NCBI GenBank assembly: GCA_030744435.1
Contig: JASLQO010000009.1
Location: forward strand, 124,001-188,000
Length of the DNA: 64,000 nt
Origin: JASLQO01 sp002327525
Lineage (GTDB): Bacteria; Pseudomonadota; Gammaproteobacteria; Pseudomonadales; Azotimanducaceae
Reading direction: 5' to 3'
The translations under genes and the position numbers were made by a program. This document shows, piece after piece, positions 17,610 to 26,224 of this stretch. Below the pieces are notes generated by a model. It was not told the origin of the DNA and did not search any database. It saw only the letters and a program-made list of their open reading frames with translations. The number at the start of each line of letters is the position of its first letter. The first letter of the stretch is position 1.

Positions 17610-19010
17610 ATGACTGCGATTCACTACCTCACGCTTACGGATACGTGGCGCAGAATCAAGAGGGGTGAGCTGTCTTCTCTAGAGGTCACGGAACATCTGC
17701 TGCGTCGGATCGATCGTATGCAGGGAGAGCTGCGCCCGTACGTGATGGTCATGCGTGAACAGGCACTCGAACGGGCTGCCGCACTCGATGCGGAAAGCGC
17801 ATCGGGTGGGGTGCTCGGCTTGCTTCACGGGGTACCTGTCGCCGTCAAGGATCTGCTGTTCACAGAGGGTCTGGCAACAGCGAGCGGGACGCTTGTGATG
17901 AAGAACTTCATCCCGGAAGAGGATGCGACGGCGGTGCGGGCCCTCAAAGATGCGGGTGCGGTACTCATCGGCAAGACGCAGCTCACGGAAGGCGCCTTCA
18001 GTACGCATCATCCACAGGTCGATGTCCCGCAAAATCCATGGAATCACGAACGCTGGCCGGGCGTATCGTCCTCGGGATCGGGCGTCGCCGTGGCAGCTGG
18101 CATGGCGTACGGCGCACTCGGATCCGATACCGGCGGGAGCATCCGTTTTCCATCGGCCAGCTGTGGTCTGGTGGGCATCAAACCCACATACGGCCGGGTC
18201 AGCCGGAGTGGCGCCTTCGCCCTGGCGGAGTCGCTCGATCACATCGGACCGATGGCTCGATCCGTCGAGGATGCTGCGCGCATCCTGCAGGTGATCGCGG
18301 GGTGGGATTCCGCTGACGCTACCACGCTTGATGATGAAGTACCCAACTACATGTCCCGATCCGGACAGGGTATCAACGGCATGACGGTGGGTGTGGATTG
18401 GAGTTACGTGAGCGAGGGTGTGGCTGATGCAGTCGTGCAGGTGGTTCGCGATGCGCTGGCGGTACTGGAGAATCTGGGGGCGAAAGTCGTCGAGATCTGC
18501 ATGCCGGAAGGAATCTCACGGCTGGTGACCGGGTGGGGCGTCACATGTGCACGTGAGTGTGCAGCGGCGCACAGGGGCTATTTCCCGGAAAGGCGGGATG
18601 AGTACGGGCCCGTACTCGCGCAGTTGCTGGATAGCGGTCTGGCGGTGGATGAAGCCAGCTACCAGGAGCTCGAAGTCTCGCGGAGTATATTTCGCGAGGA
18701 CCTCGAGCGTCAGTTTCTGGAGGTGGACGTCTTGATTGCGCCCACCCTGGTGGCGCCTACGCCAACGTGGGAAACGATCAATGGTATCGTGCGCCAGGAT
18801 GACAAGGTGGCGGACTTCATCAATTTCACCGCTCCTTTTGACTACTCGGGTCACCCGACTATCACAATGCCGTTCGGTCTGGACGAGGATGGTATGCCGC
18901 GCTCGTTTCAGGTTATCGGCCGGCTGGTGGGGGAAGAGGATCTGATGCGAGTCGGGGCCGCATTCGAGGCTGAGGTTGGGTCATTACCTTACGAGAAGCT
19001 CGACGGCTGA
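17610..19010 (+). CDS. Amidase (amidase signature family)
   Basis: A 466-residue amidase. Triad residues are Lys80 (PVAVKDL), Ser153 (GVSSSGSG) and nucleophile Ser177 in GSDTGGSIRFP. The ATG at 17610 follows the FAD-oxidase stop by 22 bp, so the pair is probably an operon. An in-frame extension to 17325 overlaps the oxidase and is rejected. The pairing suggests a pathway releasing a hydroxyacid from an amide, but that is conjecture. Confidence 0.9.
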   Translation: MTAIHYLTLTDTWRRIKRGELSSLEVTEHLLRRIDRMQGELRPYVMVMREQALERAAALDAESASGGVLGLLHGVPVAVKDLLFTEGLATASGTLVMKNFIPEEDATAVRALKDAGAVLIGKTQLTEGAFSTHHPQVDVPQNPWNHERWPGVSSSGSGVAVAAGMAYGALGSDTGGSIRFPSASCGLVGIKPTYGRVSRSGAFALAESLDHIGPMARSVEDAARILQVIAGWDSADATTLDDEVPNYMSRSGQGINGMTVGVDWSYVSEGVADAVVQVVRDALAVLENLGAKVVEICMPEGISRLVTGWGVTCARECAAAHRGYFPERRDEYGPVLAQLLDSGLAVDEASYQELEVSRSIFREDLERQFLEVDVLIAPTLVAPTPTWETINGIVRQDDKVADFINFTAPFDYSGHPTITMPFGLDEDGMPRSFQVIGRLVGEEDLMRVGAAFEAEVGSLPYEKLDG

Positions 19011-19128
19011 TTCTGCGTACCGGATGTCATGCTTCGTATCGCGATGCGAGCGCGGATTCGATTACCGAGCAGATGAAACCCGTTTTGGCCATTGAGTAGC
19101 GTTCACGCGAACGCTGCGTCCTGCCTTT

Positions 19129-19659
19129 GTGTTTGCGCGCGAGCTGCTGCTTCAGCCCGACGAAAGTCTTACGTTTGCCAGGGATGCGCACGGCGACGAG
19201 GCATACGTACGCCTCGATCTTGAGAGTCTGCTTGAGAGCGTGATTGATGGTGAGAACGACGTCGTCGGAGGTAGTGTCGAGTTCCATGGACCGGTGCGGC
19301 TGATTGTCGAAGCTCAGACAGTGGTGCTCCGGCGGGCGTTAACGAACCTGGTTCAAAACGCGGTGCAATATGGCGGTCGAGCCCGCGTCGCGATGTCTCA
19401 GGAAGGCGATGAGGTCGCGGTTCGAATAGAAGACCAGGGTCCGGGCATCGCGCCGGAGGACCGGGTACGCGTTCTGAAGCCTTACGTCAGATTGGAGGGC
19501 TCCCGCAGTCGGGACACGGGTGGGACAGGTCTCGGGCTCGCCATCGCGTCGAATGTAATTCGGCGTCTCGAGGGCTCGATTGCGTTCGGGGGCGGTGCGG
19601 GTCAGTTTGCGGTGGTGGTCAGGCTGCCCGCCGTGCGTAGCGGGCGAACAGAGCGATAA
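19129..19659 (+). pseudogene. C-terminal remnant of a sensor histidine kinase
   Basis: Only the dimerisation-helix end and the ATPase domain survive. RELLLQPDESLTFARD matches the second HisKA helix region, followed by the N box RRALTNLVQNAVQYGG, G1 box EDQGPGIAPEDR, and G2 box GGTGLGLAIASNVIRRLEG. The sensor, membrane segments and the phospho-accepting His are gone, and no response regulator is adjacent. In place of the usual F box it has VLKPYVRLEG, suggesting decay. The 118 bp upstream hold no start or recognisable domain. Confidence 0.75.
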
Positions 19660-19781
19660 TGATGACTGCGAGAATCAAGATCATAGATCTTCCACGGGAC
19701 GAGCGCCTGCTGGGCGATGACGAAGGCGCTGCAGGGCAGGGCGACTAGTAGCCAGTGGCGGCAATCTTCATCTGAGCCGGG

Positions 19782-20357
19782 TCATTGAGGCTGGGATTCG
19801 CGGTACTGAATGGTCAGTGGCCGATCGAGAAACTGTTCGAGCGGTAGTGTGCCGAGATTGATGGCCTGCCCGTGCCGCACGGCTTCTTCTATGGCCATAC
19901 CGCGGTTGCGTACCAGGTAGGCGGTCCATAAATGGCTCGCGCGCCACGCCACGGTGCAGTGCAGCAGCACGCGGCCCTGGGCCTTTTCCATCGCAGCCGC
20001 GAATGTCTTCACCGCACCGGGATTATACGGAGTGCCGGGGCCGCCGAGCGGGATATGTACGTACTCGAGCCCCAGTTCATCCACGTAGGCCGCTTCGTCG
20101 AAGGGGACGACGTCACGATTGTTCATTTCCATGTGCGTTCGCAGATTCACCACCGTCGTCACACCCGCCTGCTTCATTCGGTCGAGTCCAATTTTGGTCG
20201 GCTGACCGGCGATGTAGGTCGACCCACTCACCGCGAGCACTTCCCCGAATCCGTCGGCATTCAGTTTCTGCGGCAGCTCGCCGGCGTGCAAACCGGCAGT
20301 GCCGGCAAGGCCGAAGGTCGCGAAAACGGCAATGATCAGGATGTGCTGGAGTGCCAT
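19782..20357 (-). CDS. Secreted protein tyrosine phosphatase-like protein (DUF442/BLH-type)
   Basis: A 191-residue protein with an N-terminal signal peptide (MALQHILIIAVFATFGLAGT, cleavage near AHAGEL-like residues 22-27). The phosphatase-like domain follows: TYIAGQPTKIGLDRMKQAG and TTVVNLRTHMEMNNRDVV. The P-loop is HCTVAWRAS (Cys134, Arg139). The four-residue spacing between Cys and Arg is that of the DUF442 group rather than the five of classical PTPs. Probably periplasmic. It overlaps the upstream membrane protein gene by 22 bp. Confidence 0.8.
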   Translation of the reverse strand: MALQHILIIAVFATFGLAGTAGLHAGELPQKLNADGFGEVLAVSGSTYIAGQPTKIGLDRMKQAGVTTVVNLRTHMEMNNRDVVPFDEAAYVDELGLEYVHIPLGGPGTPYNPGAVKTFAAAMEKAQGRVLLHCTVAWRASHLWTAYLVRNRGMAIEEAVRHGQAINLGTLPLEQFLDRPLTIQYRESQPQ

Positions 20358-20779
20358 GACTTAATCCACCAGATACACACAAGTCCTATGCCCGTTGATA
20401 GAACGATGAGGGTAAGCAGATGATCCGGCATGTTGCCGATCGGCAGCGGAAAAGGTGTTTCAAGGTTTCTAGCGAAAAAGAGAGCGGCACCCAGGGGTGC
20501 GAGCACACTAACCAGGATCGCAAAGGCGATTGCCAGCTTGAAACGGGGTGCGACGAGCGCGCCAGCTAGGACGGCACCACCGGCGGCGATGAGCATGCCA
20601 CCGTAGATGACGGCATCCATCACTGTTGTGTGCCAGGGCGCAACGCACACCCCCGCCGCCATCTGTCGGGGGGCACACTGACCATCAGCGTAACTGACGA
20701 TGCCTGTCGCGGCGGCGGCAACCAGGAGGCACACCAGTACCAGGGTTGGCAGAAGCAAAATCCAGCGCAGAATCGTCAC
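20336..20779 (-). CDS. Hypothetical membrane protein
   Basis: A 147-residue protein with four hydrophobic segments: about residues 5-28, 54-76, 82-103 and 121-139. Two cysteines lie in a likely periplasmic loop (GQCAPRQMAAGVC). I do not recognise the family. It is sandwiched with 4-bp and 22-bp overlaps between a VOC-domain fragment and the phosphatase-like gene, so the three are cotranscribed. Confidence 0.65.
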   Translation of the reverse strand: MTILRWILLLPTLVLVCLLVAAAATGIVSYADGQCAPRQMAAGVCVAPWHTTVMDAVIYGGMLIAAGGAVLAGALVAPRFKLAIAFAILVSVLAPLGAALFFARNLETPFPLPIGNMPDHLLTLIVLSTGIGLVCIWWIKSWHSSTS

Positions 20780-21069
20780 GTGCCCTTCATCCCCCTTTCC
20801 GGTGAGTCAATGTTGCCCGTTTGCGGTGTGGAATCAAGTTGCGTGCGCCGGAGTGTAAGAACTGTGCCAGCCTCCGTGTCTGACCCATCGATCCGCTCTA
20901 CTGCCAGGCGCGCTCCCCCGGCTTCGAACTCGGCCCGCTCCATGTCGTCGGAGCGGAATCCCGGTACCAATCCGAGTACGCCCTTGTAGAAAGCAAATGC
21001 CCTGCTCCAGTCGAGGACAAAACCACGAACGGCGTACAGGGAATCGGCCATGTGTTCGCTGACCGTCAT
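20776..21069 (-). pseudogene. Truncated VOC (glyoxalase/dioxygenase-fold) protein
   Basis: The frame begins as a VOC module (YAVRGFVLDWSRAFAFYKGV, then LGLVPGFRSDDMERAEFEAG and ARLAVERIDG). After about residue 65 the family resemblance ends and the last 30 residues (TLRRTQLDSTPQTGN) are unrelated. A normal single-domain VOC protein is near 120-130 residues with a second metal-ligand region, absent here. It still overlaps the next gene by 4 bp, so it may be translated. Either a remnant or a divergent short protein. Confidence 0.5.
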
Positions 21070-21221
21070 GCACTCACTGGCTTGCCGACGGTACCAACGT
21101 GGCTGCAATGATGGGCATGGCTGTTTCCAACAGAAGCGTGGATGGCTCCACTTTACTCAACCTGGAGTGTGTTTGAAAAGGAAGCGCACGGACGTGTATC
21201 GTAAATGAAAGGGAGGATGTT

Positions 21222-22400
21222 ATGGAACGCACTTTGCGTGGCCGTATCGCGGTGGTGGGGGTTGGTGAAACCGAATACTACAAACGCGGTGGTTCGCCGG
21301 ATCCTGAATTCAAGCTGGCGCTGAAGGCCATTATCAGGGCGTGTGAGAAGGCAGGTATTTCGCCTCGTGATGTAGACGGCTTCGCGTCCTACTCCAATGA
21401 CCGCAGTGATCCCTCCAGACTCGCCGCCGCAATGGGCTGCAAGGAACTGAGGTTCGCCAACATGCAGTGGGGCGGCGGTGGCGGCGGGGGCTCGGGAGCC
21501 ATTGGCAATGCCGCGGCGGCGGTGGCTACCGGGCTGGCCGAGTGCGTGGTCGTATTCCGGGCACTCGCACAGGGACAGTTCGGGCGGTTCGGGCAGGGCC
21601 CGCGGCGCAATACCATCGCCGGAGAGATGGCGCACACGGTCCCTTACGGACTCATGTCACCCGCGCAGATGTTCGCGATGAAAGTGCAACGATTCATGCA
21701 CGATCACGCGGTGGATCAGTCGGCGCTGCGAGCCATATCGCTGGCTTCGTATCATCATGCCCAGAACAACCCCCGCGCGGTCATGTATGGTCGCTCTCTG
21801 GATGAGGAAACCTACGACGCCTCTCGCTGGATTGTCGAACCCTTTCATCTGTACGACTGCTGCCAGGAGAACGACGGCGCCGCGGCCATGGTGCTGGTAC
21901 CGGCGGAAAAGGCACACGACTTTGCCTCACCGCCCGCGTATCTGCTCTCCGCGGTGACGGGATCCCACTATCGCGCCGGTGCGCCTGTGCACAACACACC
22001 AGACTATGCCACCTCCGCCTTCAAGCCCCTTGCGCCGCGACTCTACGAGATGGCAGGCGTCAAACCCACCGATGTGGACGTGTTGCAGAGCTACGAGAAC
22101 TTCACGGGCGGTGTGATGATGAGCATCGTGGAGCACGGATTCTGCGAACCCGATGCGTGTAACGAGTTTTTCATGAAGGAGCACCTCCTTGCCCCCGATG
22201 GGGTTCTGCCCCTCAACACCAGCGGTGGGAATCTCGCGGAGTGCTATATGCACGGCCTGGGTCTCAACATCGAAGCGGTCAGGCAGATCTGGGGTGCCAG
22301 CACCAATCAGGTGGAAAGTGCCGATGTGTCCATGGTCATCTCCGGACCCATGGTCACGCCGGTCAGTTGCAGCATCTTCGGTTCGAAGGCAACGATATGA
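21222..22400 (+). CDS. Thiolase-like protein (SCP-x / lipid-transfer type), possibly an aldolase
   Basis: A 392-residue thiolase-fold protein. Family marks are GRIAVVGVGETEYYKRGG at the start, ENFTGGVMMSIVEHGFC, and LPLNTSGGNLAECYMHGLG near the end. The nucleophilic cysteine region of true thiolases is replaced by MQWGGGGGGGSG (about residues 84-95), with no Cys. Cys-less members partnered with a DUF35 protein are known to be retro-aldolases in steroid side-chain degradation (Ltp2 type). The DUF35 gene overlaps by 4 bp here, so that role is plausible. Confidence 0.85.
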   Translation: MERTLRGRIAVVGVGETEYYKRGGSPDPEFKLALKAIIRACEKAGISPRDVDGFASYSNDRSDPSRLAAAMGCKELRFANMQWGGGGGGGSGAIGNAAAAVATGLAECVVVFRALAQGQFGRFGQGPRRNTIAGEMAHTVPYGLMSPAQMFAMKVQRFMHDHAVDQSALRAISLASYHHAQNNPRAVMYGRSLDEETYDASRWIVEPFHLYDCCQENDGAAAMVLVPAEKAHDFASPPAYLLSAVTGSHYRAGAPVHNTPDYATSAFKPLAPRLYEMAGVKPTDVDVLQSYENFTGGVMMSIVEHGFCEPDACNEFFMKEHLLAPDGVLPLNTSGGNLAECYMHGLGLNIEAVRQIWGASTNQVESADVSMVISGPMVTPVSCSIFGSKATI

Positions 22401-22840
22401 GCGAAGGTTATCTTGCCGCCGGACTGCCGCAGCCCGTGGCTTCTCCCGATGGTCTGGACGCGCCGTTCTGGGAAGGGCTTGCCGAAGATCGCCTGTGTTT
22501 GCAACGCTGCCGGTCCTGCCAGCGCTTTCAGTGGGGGCCCGAATGGATTTGCCACCGCTGTCTCTCGGAAGAGCTGGATTACCAGCAAGTGGCGGCACAC
22601 GGTCGCATCTACAGTTTCGAGCGTGTGTGGCATCCGGTACACCCGGCCCTGAAGGATCAGGGTCCCTACCTCATCGTGTTAGTGGAACTCGCGCACGCGG
22701 ACGACGTGCGGTTGGTCGGCAATCTGATGGGCGATCCGACGCAGGAAGTCGTCATTGGTGCTCAGGTGGACGCTGTATTCGAACATCATACCGACGTGGA
22801 ACCGCCGTATTCGCTGCTGCAGTGGCGGCTGAAAACCTGA
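22397..22840 (+). CDS. Zn-ribbon OB-fold protein (DUF35 / ChsH-type partner)
   Basis: A 147-residue protein. The rubredoxin-like zinc ribbon is CRSCQRFQWGPEWICHRC at about residues 38-55. The following OB-fold (HGRIYSFERVWHPVHPALK, PYLIVLVEL, VRLVGNLMG) contacts acyl-CoA ligands in known homologues. It begins inside the thiolase stop (ATGA at 22397-22400), as expected for a stable two-subunit complex. ATG 22397 was preferred over an upstream frame that is antisense-like. Confidence 0.88.
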   Translation: MSEGYLAAGLPQPVASPDGLDAPFWEGLAEDRLCLQRCRSCQRFQWGPEWICHRCLSEELDYQQVAAHGRIYSFERVWHPVHPALKDQGPYLIVLVELAHADDVRLVGNLMGDPTQEVVIGAQVDAVFEHHTDVEPPYSLLQWRLKT

Positions 22841-22873
22841 TTCGACGCAACGAGAAACGAGAGGAGCAGAACC

Positions 22874-22985
22874 ATGACAGAAGTGGTCTCCCAAACCGAC
22901 GAAAACAATCGCTGGCGTCTGAACACGCCGGGCCGCCCGCTCGCCATCATCGAGGTTGCCCATCGTCCGCTCTATGGCCTCGGTC
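22874..22985 (+). pseudogene. 5' fragment of an unidentified gene after DUF35
   Basis: ATG 22874 with a good RBS (GAGAGGAGCAG) opens a frame reading MTEVVSQTDENNRWRLNTPG, then RPLAIIEVAHRPLYGLGRV. After that it runs antisense into the 3' part of the Rieske remnant. It looks like the true start of the next gene of the thiolase operon, cut off by a deletion near 22985-23030. The family cannot be identified from 38 residues. Confidence 0.5.
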
Positions 22986-22989
22986 GAGT

Positions 22990-23666
22990 GCGTGCGGAGC
23001 AATGCAGGCCATCGGCGCCAACTGTTCGTTGTAATCGGCAAACGTCTCCCACGCCCATTCGTTATAGACTTTGCACATCGCCAGACTGAATTCCGCATCC
23101 GGCGTCGCCCAGATGGTGTAGAACACCCGGAATCCAGGTTCGTTCGACACACTTCGGTATAGACCGTCCCGCGAGTACCCGTCAGGGGGCGCCAGTGCCG
23201 GGGCCTCGGCATCGAGATTGACGAAAACGAAGCCTTCCCAGATCTCGACACGTACAGGCGGCAAATCACTACGCGCCCGAAACGGTTCTACTCCATCCAT
23301 GTACGGCTCACTGATCAACTCTCCATTCAGACGAAATTCTCACAGGTGATAAGGGCACAGAAAGGTCGACGTGTTACCGCAAGCATCTGCCACGGGCATT
23401 GCCCTGTGAGTGCACACAGCCGACATCGCGTGTATGGACTGGTCTTTGAGACGCACCACGATCAAAGGCCGGCCCACGACATCCACACTTTTGTAGTCGC
23501 CCGCGTTGGGTATCTGATCCTCATGCGCGACACTTACCCACTCGCGCTGGAATATCCGGCGACTTTCGGCATCGAACACTTCCACTGACGTGTAAGCGCT
23601 CGGCGGCAGCGTGTGCGTGGACGGGAGTGGGGCCGTGACCAGCTGGTGTTCGGCGTCATTCAACAT
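22990..23666 (-). pseudogene. Rieske non-haem iron oxygenase alpha subunit, nonsense mutation and 3' deletion
   Basis: From ATG 23666 the frame gives an aromatic-ring hydroxylase N-terminus. The Rieske cluster motif is CTHRAMPVADACGNTSTFLC plus PYH. At 23340-23342 a TGA interrupts PYHL-stop-EFRLNGELI, exactly where the family has Trp (PYHxW), so TGG became TGA. The same frame then continues with EPYMDGVEPFRARSDLPPV and VEIWEGFVFVNLDAEA up to ETFADYNE. There the homology ends and the catalytic iron-binding domain is missing. Both lesions make it non-functional even if the stop is read through. Confidence 0.85.
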
Positions 23667-23676
23667 GGCGATGTCT

Positions 23677-25398
23677 CTATTGTCTTCCGTATCGCTGTTT
23701 CGCAGTGCGCGTGTCTCCGGGCTCATGCCCGGTCCAGCCCGGTCCGCGAACCACGCGTCCGGGCAGCGCGCCGGTGTGCTGCCTGTCACGCAAGACGTGC
23801 TCGCCGTTGACGAAGACGTGCACCATGCCGGTGGCGTACTGGTGGGGTTCGGCATAGGTGGCATGATCGCGTATCGTCCGCGCATCAAACACCACGATGT
23901 CTGCGAACTTCGCCACGGCCAGTTCGCCGCGGTCTCGGATGCCCAGGTTGGTGGCGGGCAGCTTGCTCAACTTGTGAACCGCGTTTTCCATGGTCAGCAC
24001 TCCCTCGTCACGCACGTACTTGCCGAGTACCCGTGCGAAGTTGCCATAGGCACGCGGGTGCGTGCTGGTGTTGAGAAAGTGGCCCTCAGTTGCGAGCGAT
24101 CCTGCGTCTGAACCGAAACTGACCCAGGGGAGAGCGACCGCGCGGGCCACGTTCTCTTCCGACATCATGAAATACACGACCTGCACCCGGCTGCCGTCCT
24201 CGACGACCAGATCCATGGCGGTGATCTCGGGTGGCGTACCGCGCTCCTGCGCGACCTCGCTCAACGTGCGTCCCGCATAGTGGCGCAGGTCGTGGTTTCG
24301 AAATCCGACCAACAGCATGTTGTCCGGTCCCGAGGAAAGAAACAAGTTTTCCCACGCATCGGTCGGCGCCATCATCTCCCGAGCTACGCGTGCTCTCGTG
24401 TCGGCATCGCGCAGGCGCTCCGCCCAAGCCTCGTAACCACCTTCCTGTACCCAGGGTGGCATGGCGGCATCGAGCCCGGTGGAGCCAGCCGTGTAGGTGT
24501 ACATGTTTGCGGTAATCTCGAGACCCCGGGCCCTCGCGGCATCGATTTTGGCGATGACGTCGTCGTATTTGTGCCAGTTTTCGCGCCCGCTCATCTTCAG
24601 GTGGTAGATCTCGGCTGACGCGCCGGAAGCCTCGGCGATCTGTATCAGCTCATCCACCGACCTGAGCAGGCGGTTGCCCTCGCTTCGAATGTGCGAAATA
24701 TACATGCCACCGTATTCGGCAGCTGTTTTCATCAGCGCGATCAGTTCGGGGGTGTCGGCGTAGAAGGCCGGGGCGTAGATGAGGGACGAGCCGACACCCA
24801 GCGCACCTTCAAGCATCGCCTGGCGCACCAGTTCCTGCATTCGCCGTAGTTCTGCGGTGTTCGGCGCACGGTCCGCGAATCCGAGTTCGTGTATGCGAAC
24901 GGTGGTGGCGCCCACGAAGGACGCGACATTGGGTGAGATGCCACGCCGTTCCAGATACTCGAGATACTCGCCGAGCGTGGTCCATTCGATGTCAAATTTG
25001 AAATCGCCTTGTTGCGCCGCTCCCACCTCCTTCATCTGCGGCGTCAGGGGACCCATCGACGATCCCTCGCCAAACACTTCCAGCGTGACTCCCTGACGGA
25101 TGTCACTCTGACTGCGCCCATCGGCAATCAACGAGGTCGGGGCCCAGCTCAGCATATTGATGAATCCGGGGGCGACGGTCAGGCCACGTGCGTCGATGAC
25201 GGTGCTGGCACGGGCGGGGTGGATGGCGCCGATCTCGGCGATACGGTCGCCCAGCACAGCAATGTCGGCGACGTATGGTGGGCCGCCGTTACCGTCGTAG
25301 ATCGTTCCTCTCTCGATAAGCAGGTCGAATTCGGGAACCGCGGCGGAACAACCGGCTAACAAACATACGACGGTGACAAAAGTGTAGTAGCGTTTCAT
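23677..25398 (-). CDS. N-acyl-D-amino-acid deacylase-like amidohydrolase, lipoprotein
   Basis: A 573-residue amidohydrolase. A lipobox (VVCLLAGCSAAV) places it as a lipoprotein, probably periplasmic. The body follows the D-aminoacylase/dihydroorotase-like order: LLIERGTIYDGNGGPPYVAD, IDARGLTVAPGFINMLSW, MYISHIRSEGNRLLRSVDEL, then GSDAGSLATEGHFLNTSTHP and GIRDRGELAVAKFADIVVFD. The first metal motif HxH is replaced by NMLSW, which also occurs in a subgroup of this family and may mean a single-metal enzyme. The Rieske remnant starts 11 bp downstream. Confidence 0.85.
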   Translation of the reverse strand: MKRYYTFVTVVCLLAGCSAAVPEFDLLIERGTIYDGNGGPPYVADIAVLGDRIAEIGAIHPARASTVIDARGLTVAPGFINMLSWAPTSLIADGRSQSDIRQGVTLEVFGEGSSMGPLTPQMKEVGAAQQGDFKFDIEWTTLGEYLEYLERRGISPNVASFVGATTVRIHELGFADRAPNTAELRRMQELVRQAMLEGALGVGSSLIYAPAFYADTPELIALMKTAAEYGGMYISHIRSEGNRLLRSVDELIQIAEASGASAEIYHLKMSGRENWHKYDDVIAKIDAARARGLEITANMYTYTAGSTGLDAAMPPWVQEGGYEAWAERLRDADTRARVAREMMAPTDAWENLFLSSGPDNMLLVGFRNHDLRHYAGRTLSEVAQERGTPPEITAMDLVVEDGSRVQVVYFMMSEENVARAVALPWVSFGSDAGSLATEGHFLNTSTHPRAYGNFARVLGKYVRDEGVLTMENAVHKLSKLPATNLGIRDRGELAVAKFADIVVFDARTIRDHATYAEPHQYATGMVHVFVNGEHVLRDRQHTGALPGRVVRGPGWTGHEPGDTRTAKQRYGRQ

Positions 25399-25416
25399 GC
25401 GGTGATAGTTCCTGAC

Positions 25417-25735
25417 TCAGAGATGAAGAGATACCAGGTCACGGGGCTCGTGCGCCAGCCTGGAGGCGCCCGCATCCGATAGCTCCTCGCGGGTCCCGTA
25501 ACCGTATAACACACCAGTTGCCTGCATGGCGTTGTTGCGAGCGCCTAGCATGTCGTGGTGCCGGTCGCCGATCATCGCGCATCGGTCTGGTTCGGATGCC
25601 GTATTTCCTAGTGCATGGGCGAAAGTTCTGTTTTGTCCGTGCGTGTACCGTCCAGGCCATGAACAGCGCGCCGAGTGTGGGTTCGTCTGTCATCGCATAT
25701 GGTAGCAGCAGTCCGTTGAGGGCGTTGGTATGCAA
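25417..25735 (-). pseudogene. C-terminal fragment of a HAD phosphatase (Gph-like), frameshifted
   Basis: One frame holds LDGTRTDKTEL, the HAD motif III lysine region. A second frame continues with ASEPDRCAMIGDRHHDMLGA and RNNAMQATGVLYGYGTREEL, which is motif IV and the tail of phosphoglycolate phosphatase-like proteins, ending at TGA 25417. The frame change lies near 25620. The DxD nucleophile half is absent. A decayed remnant. Confidence 0.7.
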
Positions 25736-25743
25736 CTATATGG

Positions 25744-26213
25744 TTGCATACACTGCTTCCCTTGGAATCGGTGTTCAAGGCTCTGGCGGATACCAATCGG
25801 TGCATGATGCTGGATTTGCTGTTCGCTCAAGACGGCCAGACGGTCACGGAGCTCGCGCGTCACGTGCCGTATTCGCGCCAGGCGCTGTCGAAGCACCTAC
25901 GCATTCTGGAAGAGGCCGGGCTCGGTGGTGCGATATCTCTGCAAGGATGGCAGCCTGGCGGTAGATGGCGAAGTAGTCGTGTGCGAGCCCGGGGGAAAAG
26001 CTGGCGATCACCTGGCTGCCTCACTATGACGAGCGATCGAAACGGGAAGGGCACACGTTGGTGACCGACGAGTTGGAAGAAGTTGAAGGTCAGACCCGCC
26101 TGCGCGTCGTGCACAGCGGCTTTATCGAAGACAGCCACCTGCTGACAGGGATCCGTGAAGGCTGGCCGTGGATTCTGTCGAGACTCAAGTTGGTACTCGA
26201 AGGAGGTGCCTGA
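25744..26213 (+). pseudogene. Chimeric remnant: ArsR regulator N-terminus joined to SRPBCC C-terminus
   Basis: The 5' frame is an ArsR-type winged helix: LESVFKALADTNRCMMLDLL, then QTVTELARHVPYSRQALSKH and LRILEEAGL. There the frame shifts. Other frames carry DGSLAVDGEVVVCEPG, then KLAITWLPHYDERSKREGHT, TDELEEVEGQTRLRVVHSGF and a C-terminal GWPWILSRLKLVLEGG, the second half of an AHSA1/SRPBCC protein, ending at TGA 26213. ArsR and SRPBCC genes commonly sit as neighbours, so a deletion plus at least two small frameshifts fused them. Confidence 0.75.
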
Positions 26214-26224
26214 AGGACTCCGTG

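Noticed and set aside
21474..21494. GGC/GGT-rich run as a possible repeat
   Set aside because: It is the glycine loop of the thiolase-like protein in frame.
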